Below are positions 35,845 through 49,840 of a stretch of 64,000 nucleotides of DNA, in pieces; within the stretch, counting starts at the first letter, position 1; every line of letters starts with the position of its first letter. The DNA comes from Rhexocercosporidium sp. MPI-PUGE-AT-0058 (taxonomy: Eukaryota; Ascomycota; Leotiomycetes; Helotiales). The position numbers and the translations under genes are program-made. The stretch spans positions 806,001 through 870,000 of the forward strand of contig JAGTJL010000022.1 in assembly GCA_020746875.1 (NCBI GenBank), given 5' to 3'. The notes beneath the pieces are model-generated. The model was not told the DNA's origin, did not search any database, and saw only the letters and a list, made by a program, of their open reading frames with translations.

Positions 35845-35991
35845 TGTAATTCAAACTGATCTCTAGGGAATCTAAACCAAAGAGCTAGTTATAACATATA
35901 TATAACCCCTGAATCACGTGGCTAGCCAGCCACCCGTGCTAAGCCCGTCTTGGCACCGAATCACCTTCGTATAGTTATCCTGCTCCTGACA
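35845..35991 (-). repeat. 147-bp LTR, reverse orientation
   Basis: Reverse complement starts TGTCAGGAGCAGG and ends GTTTGAATTACA, the same family as 15523-15670. No matching flanks were found. Confidence 0.6.
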
Positions 35992-36110
35992 TTAATAGAC
36001 TACTTATATCGATATATAAAGTCCTCGCATATTATATTTTTAAAGCGCGTATTAATATTTTTATTTATTATAATATCTTAAGAGCAATAATTTACTACTC
36101 GACGCTATAC

Positions 36111-36391
36111 TGTGGTGGGGTTGACCTCAGAGGCCCATTTGTCACGTAATTAAGCTGCGTCTTGCTGTATTTAAAATAGCCTCTAAGGCAATATTCTTTA
36201 ACGACAATAACGATTCTTATTATTATAACTTTTCTTTCTTATTTAAACTATATCTCTCCCCTCCCTTAATAAATTATATTCCTTAAATATATAATATCTT
36301 TAGTATTTATTAAATAAGTATTTCCTACGTTTACCCTCCGGTACTTATTTTATTACCCTTTTATTATATACTTAATATTTTCTCTTTTACA
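36111..36391 (+). repeat. 5' LTR of Gypsy copy 1
   Basis: Begins TGTGGTGGGGTTGACC and ends TCTCTTTTACA; 281 bp. Confidence 0.9.
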
Positions 36392-39300
36392 TATTTTAAT
36401 AATCGACGCAAAGAATAAATAAAAAAGCTAAAATAAAATACGTAAAAAAGCCTAAAAGCCCTTTATATTAATTATAAGGACCGAAACTAATAAGTACTTA
36501 AATTAATATAAACCTATTTACTTAAAAATCTCCTAGCCCTTAAAGTAAAACTAAATATAATACCTTAATAATCCTTTATAACTTAACGAAAAGTATAAGA
36601 AGTCTGAAAGAAAACTACTTACTTTTAATATAAGAGTACTTAAACTACTGAAAAAGCCAGCTCTAATATATAAAATATTAATATTAAAAAAGTCGGATCA
36701 AAAATAGCCGGATTATATTATTAAAAACGCCTTAACTAATATTAAAATATATTTAATACTTTAAAAAACGAGAAATAAACTATTTAAAATAAATCCGGCA
36801 AATTTTAACGCTAACTGTATTTTTAATAAGCGTATTTATTATTCTTTTTCTCTTTTTTTTCCGTTAAGAGCCTACTTTAAGCTAGCGAGACAGAGTTTAA
36901 TAGAAAGGTATACGGAGTTTTATTTTATGTCTTTTTAATTAATTTCGGTCTTAAGTTATTTTATGCCGAAATTAACTTTAATAATAATAAAGCTTTAATA
37001 TTTAACGAGATTTATTTACTTTACTTAAGTTTATACGTTTATTTATTATAAAGATAAAAGGCTTAGACTTCGGCGTTTTTCGGGCTTTATTACCCCGGGA
37101 AAAGCCTAAAACTATAGGCTTTTTAATTTAATATTTTACTTATATATTTCCTTTATTTTCTCGAACTCGTATATTCTTTTTTTTTTAATATAATATATTA
37201 TATTTTTTACTCTTTTATTAATAATATTAAGCGCATTTACTTTTTAATAAATTACTAATTTTATTAAAAAAAATTAATTATATTTAAAAACGATACTAAA
37301 ACTAACGCTTTTAACGGTAACTTAAAGGGTAAAGAGCCTGAATAACTTATTAATAACTTCTTTATAACCCGAGGAAGCTCTGCGACCTCGACTATAGACT
37401 ATTTTATTATTAAGACTGGCTTTATAGGCTTTATAAATTCTTTTACCTTTATATTTGTTAAACCTTTAATAAAGCCTAATATTGCTGGAATTACTAACTC
37501 TACCTTATTATTACTACCGGGAACACTTGTAAATAATACTTTAATTATTAATAAGAAAAAAAAGAAAAATAAAGGCGGCAATAGTAATTTATAATAAAAT
37601 ATATTTAATTATAATTAAAGCAGTAGCTATTTAAAAAGCTTTAATATAAAAGCTTAGGCCGCCTCTTAAGCTTTACCGGCTTACACAGCACTTACTTAGC
37701 TTATATACCCTTAATTTATACCGTATTCGCTTCTAAAGTAGAAGGGACTTAACCTCGCTAATATAAGTTATATAATATTACTTTAGGCTCAAGCCACTTC
37801 CGCTTAAGCTTTTTAATTAACACGACTTACGCTAGGATAATATAAACTTATTAAAACCTTTATATTATACGGAATAAATAAGGCTTTAAACAATTATTAT
37901 TATAAACCTACCTTTAATAATATAGCGTCTCAATAGCTTATGTCTTAAGTCGCACGACTTGCTACGGACTTTACTAAAAGACCTTCTTATTTTATAATAA
38001 CTTAAGCTATATTAACCTTAAGCACTTTTAATTATTTATACTTTAATAAGAATAATATTATTAAGTTCTTTAAGACCTTAAAGCAGCTTTTTACGGCTTA
38101 AGGCATTATAAATAACGCCGAAAAATAATAATACGTCGTGGACTACTATACTCTCGAAGTAAGTTAAAACATTAAGTGACTCCCCGACTTTCTTAATAAC
38201 ACTTATTAAGAGTTAATTAAAGAAGTTATAAGAGAATATTAAACGTTTAACCTTAAGTAATATTATTATATTTTTTAAAACTTAAAAAGGATATTTAATA
38301 ACTTTAAATATATTATAAAAAATACTTTTAAATCTTAATTTTAATAGTTTTTTTAAGCTTTTAAAAAGGTTAATTAAACTTATATATAAAAGAAAATTAT
38401 TATAAAGCGACAAATAATTATAAAGTTTTTAACGGCTTTACTTAAGCACTTAAAGCGAAAGGCCGGAACTTTTATAAAAAAATAATAATATCTTTAATAT
38501 AAAAAACATACGATTTTTTAATAAAATATACGCTAAAATAAAAGGCTTAATCTAAATCGAGCGGGAAATCGATACTTTAATTAAAAAAGAAGTATTATTT
38601 ATGTAAACTACTTAAATCGACCGTCTTCGACTTAGGTCGAGTAATAATAAAACTCCTTCTTTAGCGGCACAGTTCGGGGGGCTTAACTTTATAACTCGCT
38701 CCGAGCTTATAAAATATAAAAATAATTCTTTAATTTAAGAAATTGACGACGTCTTTAAAAAGAATTCGGTGCTTTATTTTAAATTAAATTAAAAAAGGCA
38801 TATTTAAAAAGAAGTCATTCCTATTATCGAAAGGCTGACTCGCAATATTAATTAAGTTATAAAACAAGATATTAATATAATTATAAAAAGATTAAATAAT
38901 TTACGTATTTTATACGCTATTATAAAAAAAAGAAAAAATTTAAAGTTAATAATTAAAATTAAGGCTTTATTTATTTATAAGTTAATTATATACCTTAAAG
39001 AAGCTAAGGTATTTTATTAAGATTTTAAAGTAAGCTTTAAATATAATTAACGTTTTAATATAAAAGACGATATAAGCATTAAATACTTTTTTTACTTTAA
39101 TAGGCCGATTTCAAGTATTAAACCTTAAGAATTCCATAAGTATTAAAATTAATGTCACGAGTTTAAAAAGTAATTTAATTTAAGAATTATTTATAAAAAT
39201 AAAGATAATTATATTTATATAAGCCTTTAAAAAAAGAAATAAAAGCTTAAGCGATTTAATTTCCTTAAGACAAATTAAAAAAAAAGTCCTTATTTTATAA

Positions 39301-41929
39301 ATAATTAATATAAAAAAAGATTTAAACTCGAGGCAAAAAGAAAAAGCAATTTAAAAAAAGCTCTAAAACACTTAAAAAGCCCTTTTAACTTAATAAAATA
39401 TTATACTAAAGTCAGCTTTAAAAGGATTAATATTAAAAGTAAATTAAAAGCCTTAAGATTATTTAAATATTCTTATTATTTAATTCTTTAATATAATAAA
39501 ACTAATTAACGTTTAAAACGTACTTATAACCTTCGATTTAAAAGGAATAAATAATAGCTTTAAAATAATACTTACGGAAATAAGACGACAAAGTGCCGCT
39601 ACTTTTAAAGCAATAATAAAAGTTAAATTATATATAATCGAAACCTTACTTTAAAAACGCCTTAAAGCTTAAGCTAATTATAAAAAACTAAAAGTTCGTA
39701 AAAAAATAAAAAATGCCGTTAGATTTTAAAAGCTTATAAATATAAACCTTTTAGCTAAAGCACTTAAGGCAAAACCCACTCGAATTATTATAAAAAATAA
39801 TAATAATAATATTATTTTTAAGAAATTAAAAAAAGCTACTCTGGCTATAAATCAAAAAGGACCGACTATTATTAAATTACTTTTTACGGAAACTATTTAA
39901 AAACGCGTTAAAAGCAACTTATTTATTATTATTAAGACGACTTCAGGCCGACCTCGCGTATATTAGGCGCTATTACGGAATAATTACACGCTAAATAACA
40001 CGCTAAATAAGCTTCTTATTTAAAAAAAGCTTTTTAAAAACTTAACCTTAAAAGAAATTCTTATTTTAATCGACTTACTAAAAATAAGTCGACTAAAGAC
40101 TATTAATTAAGAGATTTAGGACTAAATCGCTACTATTAATATTAAGATTATAAAGTATATAAAAGCTTTTTAAAATTATAATTAAAAAGGAAATAATATT
40201 ATATTTTAACGCCTTTTATTATTTTAGATTAATACTTTAGATTTTATATTAAGAAGACTATAAGCTTTGCGATAGCTTAAATGCATTTTCTTTAAATAAA
40301 AATAACGAGTTATTACTTATTTTATTATATCTTAAGTTAAACTTACGTATAAACTTTAAGTTTAATAAAAAAAATAAAAGTATTAAGTCTTTTTAATATA
40401 AAAAATATTAATTTAATAGTTAACTTTCTGGCTATTATTAAGTTTAATTCCTTTTTTTTAGCCCGGTGCTTATAATTTTAACCTCTATTTTAATAATGTT
40501 TTAAAAAATAATAGTTTTAAAAAGGGAATTTAAAGTTAACTTATTATTAATTATTAAAGTTTATTTAATCGATATACCTTAAGAATTAAGTTATAAACAA
40601 CACTCTTTAACGCCGAAGTATGTAATTACTATGCCTAAAAGAATAAGACTTAATAATATCCGAGCCACTCTTAATTCCGGCGTAGAAGTTAATTATATAT
40701 TTTATAATATTATCGTTTAATTAAAAGTCCTTATTATAAAAAGCGACTTTATAACTTTAAAAAATATTATAGGCGTAAAATCGCGATTTTTAAGATATGC
40801 GAATAACGTCTTAATTATAATAAAAGACTATATTATTTTTATTAGGTTTTATATTATAAATATCTTAAGTATTAAAATTATTCTTAAATTTTTATTCTTT
40901 TAAATTACACGCGTTTTATTTAAATATTTATTTAATGCGAAAAGTAGTTTAGTTTACGCTAACTTATAAAATAAGACTACGTAACTAATTATTATTATTA
41001 AAATAATTAAACTTACGGAATACGCTAAAAGTATTAAAGCTATAAAGTTTAAGAGCCGAACTAGTAAAATATTATTAAATCCGGAATTAAACTACTTAAA
41101 GTCTAAAACTAACTTAAAAAATAATTAATTAATTATAATTAAAGCTTTGCAATTAATACCGTCGAATACTTTTTAAAAGATACTTCTTTTAAGCTCGAGG
41201 ACGAGCTTTTTTATAAAGGAGATAAAGAAACCTTTAATAATAAAAGCAATTCCTCTTTCGAAGACGTCTTATATGTTTTCATCGAATATATAAAGCGAGA
41301 ATTTATAATTTTAAAAACAGACCTTTATAATTACCCCCTTTATAAAGACTTTATTAAAGCTTCTTTCGGTAAAGAACACGTGTTTAATATTATATTAATT
41401 AAGAAAATCGAGCTTACTTTTTAATTTATTACGAACTATAATACTTTATTAATAACGTTTTTATTTAAAAAACGTAAATAAGTTTTATAAGTCTATATTA
41501 TATATAAAACGAAAAATAAAAAAATCAAGCCTATAAATTAAATAAATAAAATAAAAAATACACTTAAAAGCCGTAAAAACTAATATAAAGTCTTTAAAGA
41601 AAAGGACTTTTATTAAAAGTAAATTAAGAAGTATTAAAATATTTTATTTTCTTATTTTACCGGCTTTTCTTACGAATTTAGAATTATAAAAGAGCGACTT
41701 ATTACTTTAAATATTGAAAATATATTATAATTAAAAGAAAAAGCCTTCTTTAACAAAATTATATTAAATTAAAAAAGTATTATTATATTTAATTAAATAA
41801 AATATAAGAAATTCTATAAAAATATTTTACTATTTATAATTATTAAAATAATAAATTATAAAGCCTAATAAGTACTACACTTTTCACTTTTTAAAACATT
41901 AGCTCTTAAAGTTAAGAAAATAATAAAAG

Positions 41930-43180
41930 ACAGACTTAATCGTAAGGTTTTTAAACTCTTTAAATAGCTATATTATAACGCTTAATTCTTAATTAAGAAA
42001 AAGGAATTAAAAAAGTACCGCTTAATTAACTCGATAATTATATTTAACGTAATTACTTTAAAAGACGTTAACTTACTTTTTTTTATTAACGAATTTTTAA
42101 AGGAATTTATAAAGTGCTATATTACGAGCTTAATAAACTTATATTTAAGTTATAATTAATAAGTATTATATTAAAGCAGCCGAGATATAACGGCTTTCTT
42201 TATACTTAATATTAAATTAATCTAAAATATAACGCTACTTTAAAGAGTTATAAACTTTATTACTTAATTTATAAGAATTATTAATAAAATATTAAAAAAT
42301 ATTATGCCTTTTATTATAATATCGTTCTTAAACGACGTTAACGTAAAAGGATTATATATAAATTATAATTAAAAGGAAACACGGCCTGGAATTCGCTAAT
42401 TCATTCTTAAGTACCTTTTCAACCTTAATAAGACGTTAAAACGCCTTAAGCGCGCTAAAGCTATTATAAGACTTAAATCACAGTTTTATTATAATAATAT
42501 AAACGTCGTCGGCTACGTATATAATTCATAAAAAAGAGAACTTTTAATTATATACTTAATTAAAATACAAAAATAAAAAAAACTTAAAAACGTTATAAAA
42601 GTCAAAGGATTTTTAAGTTTAATTACTTACTTTTACATTTAAATTAAAGACTTTTATTTATTAATTAAGCCGTTATATAACTTTATTAAAAAAAGAATTA
42701 AATTTATATAAAACCCCGCAACTTATAATTAAGTAATAAAAACCCTTTAAGATATTTTATACTCCTTCTTAATGCTTTATAAAATCGACTGCTTTAAAGG
42801 CGCTGGCGAAATCGTCGTTTTTATAAACTTTAATAAAATTAAATAAAATAGTTTTCTTAATTAACGTAACTTAAAAAATAATAAGCTTAGACCGGCAAAA
42901 TATAAAAGCGGCTTTTAAATAAAGGCAAAATAAGACTACGACGCTATAAAAAGAAAATATAAAAATATACTCTTAATCCTTAAAAAGCTTAAAATTTGAC
43001 TTATAAAAGTCTATTTTATTATAAAAACTAATATAAACACTTTTATTATTTAACTTAAAGGAGCTACTCACGACTACTTTAATACAATACTTACTTATTA
43101 ACTCGCTTAAATTAGGCTTTTCGACTTTAAAGTGCGCCATATTAAAAGTGTTATACACATAATAATAAATACTCTCTTAA
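41930..43180 (+). pseudogene. Gypsy reverse transcriptase-RNase H, dead
   Basis: Readable pieces: KKYRLINSIIIFNVITLKDV near 42010; SFLNDVNVKG at 42322-42351, where family members carry F(V/L)DD; an LKRAKAIIRLKSQFYYNNI block near 42430; then IRLFDFKVRHI near 43110, the end of RNase H before the connection. The first Asp of the catalytic pair is Asn (AAC), a G-to-A change fitting RIP. Many stops. Confidence 0.75.
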
Positions 43181-43899
43181 AGAGACTTAAATACCTTAAA
43201 GATATTAAAGAAAATATTAAAAATAATAATAATAAGGATTAAATCTTAATTAAGCTTAATACAATTAGAATTTACTCAGTAAAAACAGAAAGCATAAAAG
43301 ACTTAATAAAAGAGTTAAAGACCTTTAATAACCTTAAGCTAATTTAAAGACGTAATATTCTTATCGATATAAAGCGAAAAGTCTAAGAATTATAAAATAA
43401 GTCAAACGATTAAGTAATACTTAATAACGACTTAAGTATAAATTAAAAAAGCGAAGCGGACTTATTAATATCTTTAAAATATTATAAAGAGTATTATTAA
43501 AAGATAATTACTTACTTAATTACGCTTAAGACTCCGAAAAGTATAAACTTAAAAGCCTTTTATATATTTAAAAAAAAGTATTATTATATAAAGTTTATAA
43601 TTAACGTATTTAAAGACTTTTATTAAAAGGCGTATTTATTAAACTTATTATTAATACCGATAAAGATAAGGTATATATCTTATAAAATTACTATAATAGC
43701 TCCGGTTATAAAAAAAGGAAAAGTATATATTATTATATTTTTTAACGTTATTTTTAAAAAGGCTATTTTAAGGACTCCGCGGAATTCGTTAAAATATACA
43801 ATAAATGTATATTACGTAATATTAAGCGATAAAAAGAACTTATAGTTTTAATTACTTTAAATAAACTTATAGAAAAATAAGCGTTAAATATTACTTTTA

Positions 43900-44420
43900 T
43901 ATTAATATAAAACGGGAAAAAGTATTTCGTTATTACTCGGGATAATATAAGCGATTAGGTCGAAGCTAGGGCGCTTGCTTTAAAGGAGTCTAAAGATATT
44001 ATTAATTTTATTTAATAAAATATTATTTATTAATATAAGTTGTTTTAAAAGCTAGTAATTAATAAAGGCATAAAGAATATAAGCGAAGTCGTTAACTTAT
44101 TAAATAAAATAAAAACTTAACGAATTCAAATATTAACTTATAACGTAAAAGTTAATAATATAATCGAGCAGGGATATAGCCTTATTAAAAATACTCTTTT
44201 TAAAATAAAAGGAAATTAAATAAATAACTTATTAATAGTTTTATTTACTGATCGCATTATAATTTATAAACTTATAAATTATACTTCTTTTTATATAATT
44301 TACGGCAAAGAATTAGTTTTCTTTATTAAAACACGTTACTTTACTTAAAGAAGCCTCTTCTCGGAAGATATTAAGAGTATTAATAATTTAATTTATATTT
44401 AAACTTTTTAATATTAAATA
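43900..44420 (+). pseudogene. Gypsy integrase core, dead
   Basis: Reads YFVITRDNISD, a stop, then VEARALALKESKDIINFI, matching the D-x-SGWVEARAL stretch of fungal Gypsy integrases with TGG turned to TAG. Further on, SFYIIYGKELVFFIK matches the TPYxLVYGxEPVLPIE motif. Confidence 0.7.
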
Positions 44421-47400
44421 CGAAATAATAATATAAAAGAAGTTAAACTTTAAAAGATATACCGTAAATAAAATAAAAAAAAAGCTTTTAATATAAAAAG
44501 GGATATTTAAAATAAACTATTATAAGTTAAAGACTTAATTCTTAAATACGACTTTATTCAAGAAATTAATATATTAAAAAATAAAAAGCTTAACTTTTAA
44601 TAATTAAAACTTTACGAAATTTATAAAGCCTTTCTTAAAAAGAGTTATTATAAGTTAAAAGAATTAAGAGTCGATAATATACTTCTTTATAATACTTTTA
44701 TAATTAATTACCTTAAGTTATTTTATAAATAAAAGCGCTTTATTTATTATAAAAACGACGAGCTTTTAACGATAACTTAATATAATAATAATAAAAACTA
44801 ACTTAAACCCAGTCTCGAGGAGCGAAATTTATAAAGTTTTAAAGACTTTAAAAAGTTTATAAAATAAATTATATAAAATTATAAAATTATTATTAAAGTA
44901 CTTAAAAGGCTAACTTACGTAAAATAAAGTTAATATTAAGTCGTTATTTACTCTTTTAACGAATAACTTAATCGTTATAACTAATACTATTAATTACTTT
45001 TTATTATAATTCTTATAACTTATTGTTTAATATTATTAAATACTAAATTATAGCGAGGACGCACTTTTTATATTTTATAAAAAGGACGAAAATTAAAGTA
45101 CGATGATAAAAGTATATACTAAAATACTAGAAGCTCTTCCTTAAACGACAAAAAATCCCTTTAATACTTCGAATACTATTTATGTTTATAAATACTTTTT
45201 AATCGCACTTATAAGTCGTTCCGCAATAATAATATTAATATTTTAGTCGAGCTAAATAATGTATTTGCGGTGGCTGCCCTTCGAATAATTCAGCACTATT
45301 AACGCTGGACGTATAAGCTCGAAAGCTTATAAATATAATAATTATTAATATTTTATAAAACTAAAAAAGCCCTTAAGAAACTTAAAGAGAGTTTTAGCCT
45401 TATGGAATAATTTAATTAAATTAAGTCGATTATAACTTATATTATAAAAGAATAAAATTCAATCGAGCACTTACTTCTTATTAAATCTTAAAAAAAGTTA
45501 AATAATAAATTAAACGAAATTCCTTTAATAAGTCATTCCGGAGCGTTAATAGTCTTAATATATTAATAAGCCAGGCGTTAAAGACGATAACCCCCCGAGA
45601 CACACTACCGAAGTAAACTTATATAATAAGTCCTCGAAGGTAATTAAAAACTAAAAATTCTTCTTTAATATTATTTAAATACTTTATAATAAAAAAGATT
45701 TACCTTAATTAAAATAATTCTTAAAGTTGTAATAAATAAGCTATTAATTTAAAAAAAATATATATAATAATTAAAAGGTTATACGTAATTAAACGACTTA
45801 AAATTTAAAAGAGTTTATAAAGTTAAATAAATAAAACTAATTTATATATTTAAATAAATAATAAAGCGCGTAATAAGCTATAAGTTATTGTAAAGGAAAT
45901 AAATTATTATAATTACTTTATATTAATAATAAAAATCGTTAAATTTATTATTAATAATATAAAAAGTTTATTTAAATATTAATAACTTTAATATAACGTA
46001 CTTAAAAACGGAGCTTAATATTCTAAAATTATAATAATTAAGTTAAAGATAAACAAAATAAGTACGGCTAATAAATTACAAATCTCTAGCTTTTTTATAT
46101 TTCTCCTACGCCTTTAACCCTTTATATTATAAGTACTTTATTTTTAATTAGATTATTAATCCTCGGAAATCAGCGGTCGAGTTATCGCGAGCTTAAAGTT
46201 TAACGTAAAAATTATTATTAAACTTTATAAATTCTCTCGATTAACGGCTATTAAGTCTAGGCCTCTACGCTACTTAAGTGTTAATAGTAATAACTTAATT
46301 AAAAGTAAAAGTATAAGACAGCGAATTAGGTACCGTAATAGGCTAAGCCTGTCTTAAGTTATTTTAAGTAACGCATCGAAGTATTAAAGTAATAACGACT
46401 TCATTTCTTTAGAGTTTCGGTTAATTAATTTTAAAATAATAAAATAAATAAAACTATTTTATATAAAAGGAGATTTTAATTAATTTAAACTATACGCCTC
46501 TTTTTTAATTATTTTAAAATCTCGCTTATTAAAATTTAAATACTACTATTATAATTCCGTCGCGATAATAACTTTATAAAGGACTTTAGCGAGTAAATAG
46601 TGCTTTATTATAAGCACTTAAGCTATCCACAGGTATTCTTCTAACTTTATCCTTATAAGACTGTCTTTCACCAAGTAAATTAATTAAACTTTAGGTTAAG
46701 AGCTTCCCTTAGTTAAATATTAGTCCTTGGACTTTTAAATGAAGAATATTAATCGACTAAAAAAAAACACTATTACTTTCGCCCTTAAAATATATTTACT
46801 TCTTTTTTAAACTTAAAATCCGGCTTAATTTATACCGGCTTATAAAAGTATTTAAGGAATGTTTTTATTATCCTTAAAGTCATTATAAAGTTATATTAAT
46901 ATAAAGTTCTTTAAAAAGAAACTTTACCTTTAAATAAAAAGGGGTTGCCTTAATAAAAAAGGACTTCTGAAAAGCTCGATACTATTAATTTAAAGGTTAT
47001 TTATAATGTAATTAATAAAGGCTTAAAATAAGTAATAAAAGTAAAGATACTTCTCATTTTAATAAAGTAATTAAAGTTATATTTTTATTTTAAATTTTTA
47101 AATTATATTAAAGAAATATTAAGATTTAAAAGTTAACGATATTAAACGAAAGAGAATTTACCTTTAGCCTCTTACTCTTCTTAGCCAATTAATAATAAGA
47201 AGTAAGTTAAAGAAAAGCAATGATAAAGGCGGTTTAAGATAACTTATAACTTATTAAAGCTTTAAGAGTTATTTTCGAGAAGCTTTTACTTTATAACTTA
47301 TTATTAAGAAAAAAGAGAAACCGCGAAGAAGATTAAGTAGCTTAAAGTTAATATTTCTTTTCTTCCCCCTTTAAATATAATAAATTTTAGTCGCTTATAG

Positions 47401-48394
47401 TAATTTATTTATTTATTAAAGAATAATAAGAAAATATAATAAAAAATTATTAAAGCATTATTGGCGCTTTTATTTAATATAATGACCGTTAAAATAAAAG
47501 GAAAGGAAATCACTTAAGACTGACTTCGTCGTTATTTAATATCGACTTATTAAAAAAGTAAAAGTAAAAAAAAGAAGATAAAAAAAAAAGAAATTTAATT
47601 AAATTAAGAAAAGAAATGCTTTAATTAACTTCTTTTTACTTTTTTATTATATTTCGAACCTTAAAGATAAAAAGACCGTCTTTTGATTACTATTTACTTT
47701 TAACCTTATATATTTATATATTTTTACTTTTTTAATATACCCTTAATATATTTCCTTTTGTTTTTAATAACGATTAAGAGATTAAGAAAATTTATAAAAA
47801 ATTCGTTAAAATAAGGGTATAAAAAAGGAGTAAGGTCGTTAAAAACACATTAGCTTAAGGTATAAGAGAATATTAATAAATTTAACGCATTATAAGAATC
47901 GATTTCTATTTTATAAAGAAAGTCAGTCTTTACGCCGTAAGAAAAGGAGTCGGGAACTTATTTAAAATGTTAATTATACGCTAATTTATTTTAAAAGAAT
48001 CACTTTAACTTTACTAAAGCTAAAGTTTACTCGAATATAATATTTAAAAAGGTAAGTTTAAGCGGCAAAAACGATATAATAAGTATTAAGAGGTATAAAA
48101 AGACTAATATAAAAGTAAAGAGACGCGTAAAGCCTTCTTAAAAGTATTATAAAAAAGAGTAATAAAGTTATTAAAAAGAAAAAAAAGGAAAAAAAATAAT
48201 AAAATAAAAGATAATATTTAAAGGTATTAAGTAAAACAATTGTTTACTTTTAAAAGTAAAGTGTAAGTCACTTAACATTTACTTGTCCTTATTTAAACAC
48301 ATTTTCCTTTAAATATTTAAAGCTTTAAAGTTATAATATTAATTCTTATTTCTTTACTTAAGGTTAAGTATGAGTTTTTTAAAAAGGGGACGCA

Positions 48395-48675
48395 TATAAT
48401 GAGGTTAACCTCAGAAGCCCATTTGTCACGTAATTGAGCTGCGTCTTATTATATTTAAAATAGCCTCTAAAATAACATTCTTTAATAATAATAACGATTT
48501 TTATTATTATAACTTTTCTTTTTTATTTAAATTATACCTCTCCCTTTTTTTAATAAATTATATTCTTTAAATATATAATATCTTTAATATTTATTAAATA
48601 AGTATTTCCTACGTTTACCCTCCGGCACTTACTTTATTACCCTCTTGTTATGTGCTTAATGTTTTCCCCTCCACA
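48395..48675 (+). repeat. 3' LTR of Gypsy copy 1
   Basis: 281 bp; starts TATAATGAGGTTAACC (RIP-altered) and ends TTTTCCCCTCCACA. Confidence 0.88.
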
Positions 48676-49559
48676 ATACTTTTATTAAGAATTAATATAT
48701 ATACTCGGGGCTTGTATTACATCTCTCGAATACTTATGCGCCTTTAAATAATAAGGCTTATTTATATAACAAAGCCTTATTATAAGAGTGTATCACGCCT
48801 TACATCAGTAAAAAATTTCGCGGACGCCCAGAATCGAATCCGCTATTTTCGCTATTTTAGTCAAAAGGCCGCCTTTAACGCTTAAAGCCGCCTTTTCAAA
48901 TTTTAATCGGTCGCTAATATTAAAAGCGCCAGTTTATTTTAATAAACGCTAAGGTTAATTAAGTAATTTTTATAAATATAATTTAAACGTTAAAATATTA
49001 TAATTTTAAAAAGAATATATTTTGGCGTTTTTTTATTAATTGAATCCGGTTAAATTAGCGTTAATTTTAAGTTTCGTTTATATTTTGTCGAGCACGTCCT
49101 AAAAATTAGTTTCGCTAAAGCTCTTACACTATAAATATCCACGCTAAAAAAATTATAATAACAAAATCGTTAGTTTCGGGTAAATTATATGCGCACGCTA
49201 GCCGGCCCTAGCCCTAATCGGGCGTTATAAGAGCTATATTATTAATATTAATATTATTATTATATTAATATATTAAATAAAATAAAACAATAAAGCCTCA
49301 CTTTTAAAAGTGGGGTTATAATACGCTAGTCGATTTCGGCGCTTTCGGCGCTTTTTACGCCTTCGGCGCGCTTTTAATTTATTATAATAAGAAACTGTCC
49401 CTAAAATTTTCGATATGCAACTTCGGCTTTAAAAGCACCGAAAGCGCCAAAAAGGCGCCTCTGGCGCCTGCGTCCGACGTCTGCCGCAGGATTTTTTTGC
49501 AGATGTAACGCAGTCTATTAATTATGTATATGCTTTCGTAAGCACTTACGTATATATAT
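48676..49559. other. Spacer between two Gypsy copies, with inverted repeat and tRNA-like patch
   Basis: 884 bp, no gene. On the minus strand, 48842-48832 reads GGATTCGATTC, a B-box-like string, with T6 about 20 bases downstream, suggesting a tRNA-derived SINE or tRNA relic. An 18-bp inverted repeat (49338-49355 with 49431-49448, one mismatch, 75-base loop) rich in GGCGC lies near the right end. Confidence 0.4.
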
Positions 49560-49840
49560 TGTGGTGGGGTTGACCTCAGAGGTCCATTTGTCACGTGAAT
49601 GAGCTGCATTTTGCTATATTTAAGATAGCCTCTAAGGTAATATCCTTTAAGAATAATAACGATTTTTATTATTATAACTTTTTCTTTTTATTTAAATTAT
49701 ACTTTTCCTTTTTTTTAATAAATTATACTTTTTAAATATATAATATCTTTAGTATTTATTAAATAAGTATTTTTTACGTTTATCTTTCGGCACTTATTTT
49801 ATTACTTTTTTATTATATATTTAATATTTTCCTTTTTATA
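49560..49840 (+). repeat. 5' LTR of Gypsy copy 2
   Basis: 281 bp, starts TGTGGTGGGGTTGACC and ends CCTTTTTATA (RIP-altered CCCCTCCACA). Confidence 0.88.

Larger units (their letters stand above)
36111..48675 (+). mobile_element. Full-length Gypsy-type LTR retrotransposon, copy 1, RIP-inactivated
   Basis: Two LTRs of exactly 281 bp bound a 12,565-bp element with ATAC on both sides (36107-36110 and 48676-48679). Order along the plus strand is 5' LTR, AT-rich gag-like region, reverse transcriptase (about 41.9-42.5 kb), RNase H (about 43.0-43.2 kb), integrase (about 43.9-44.4 kb), then almost 4 kb of unassigned DNA and the 3' LTR with an A/G tract before it. RT before integrase is the Ty3/Gypsy order. 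Stops occur throughout all frames. The length is large for Gypsy, and the 3' part may be an extra gene or an old insertion. Confidence 0.88.

Noticed and set aside
49382..49609. 75-codon minus-strand frame across the spacer and LTR start
   Set aside because: It spans an LTR boundary, so it cannot be an ancestral gene.
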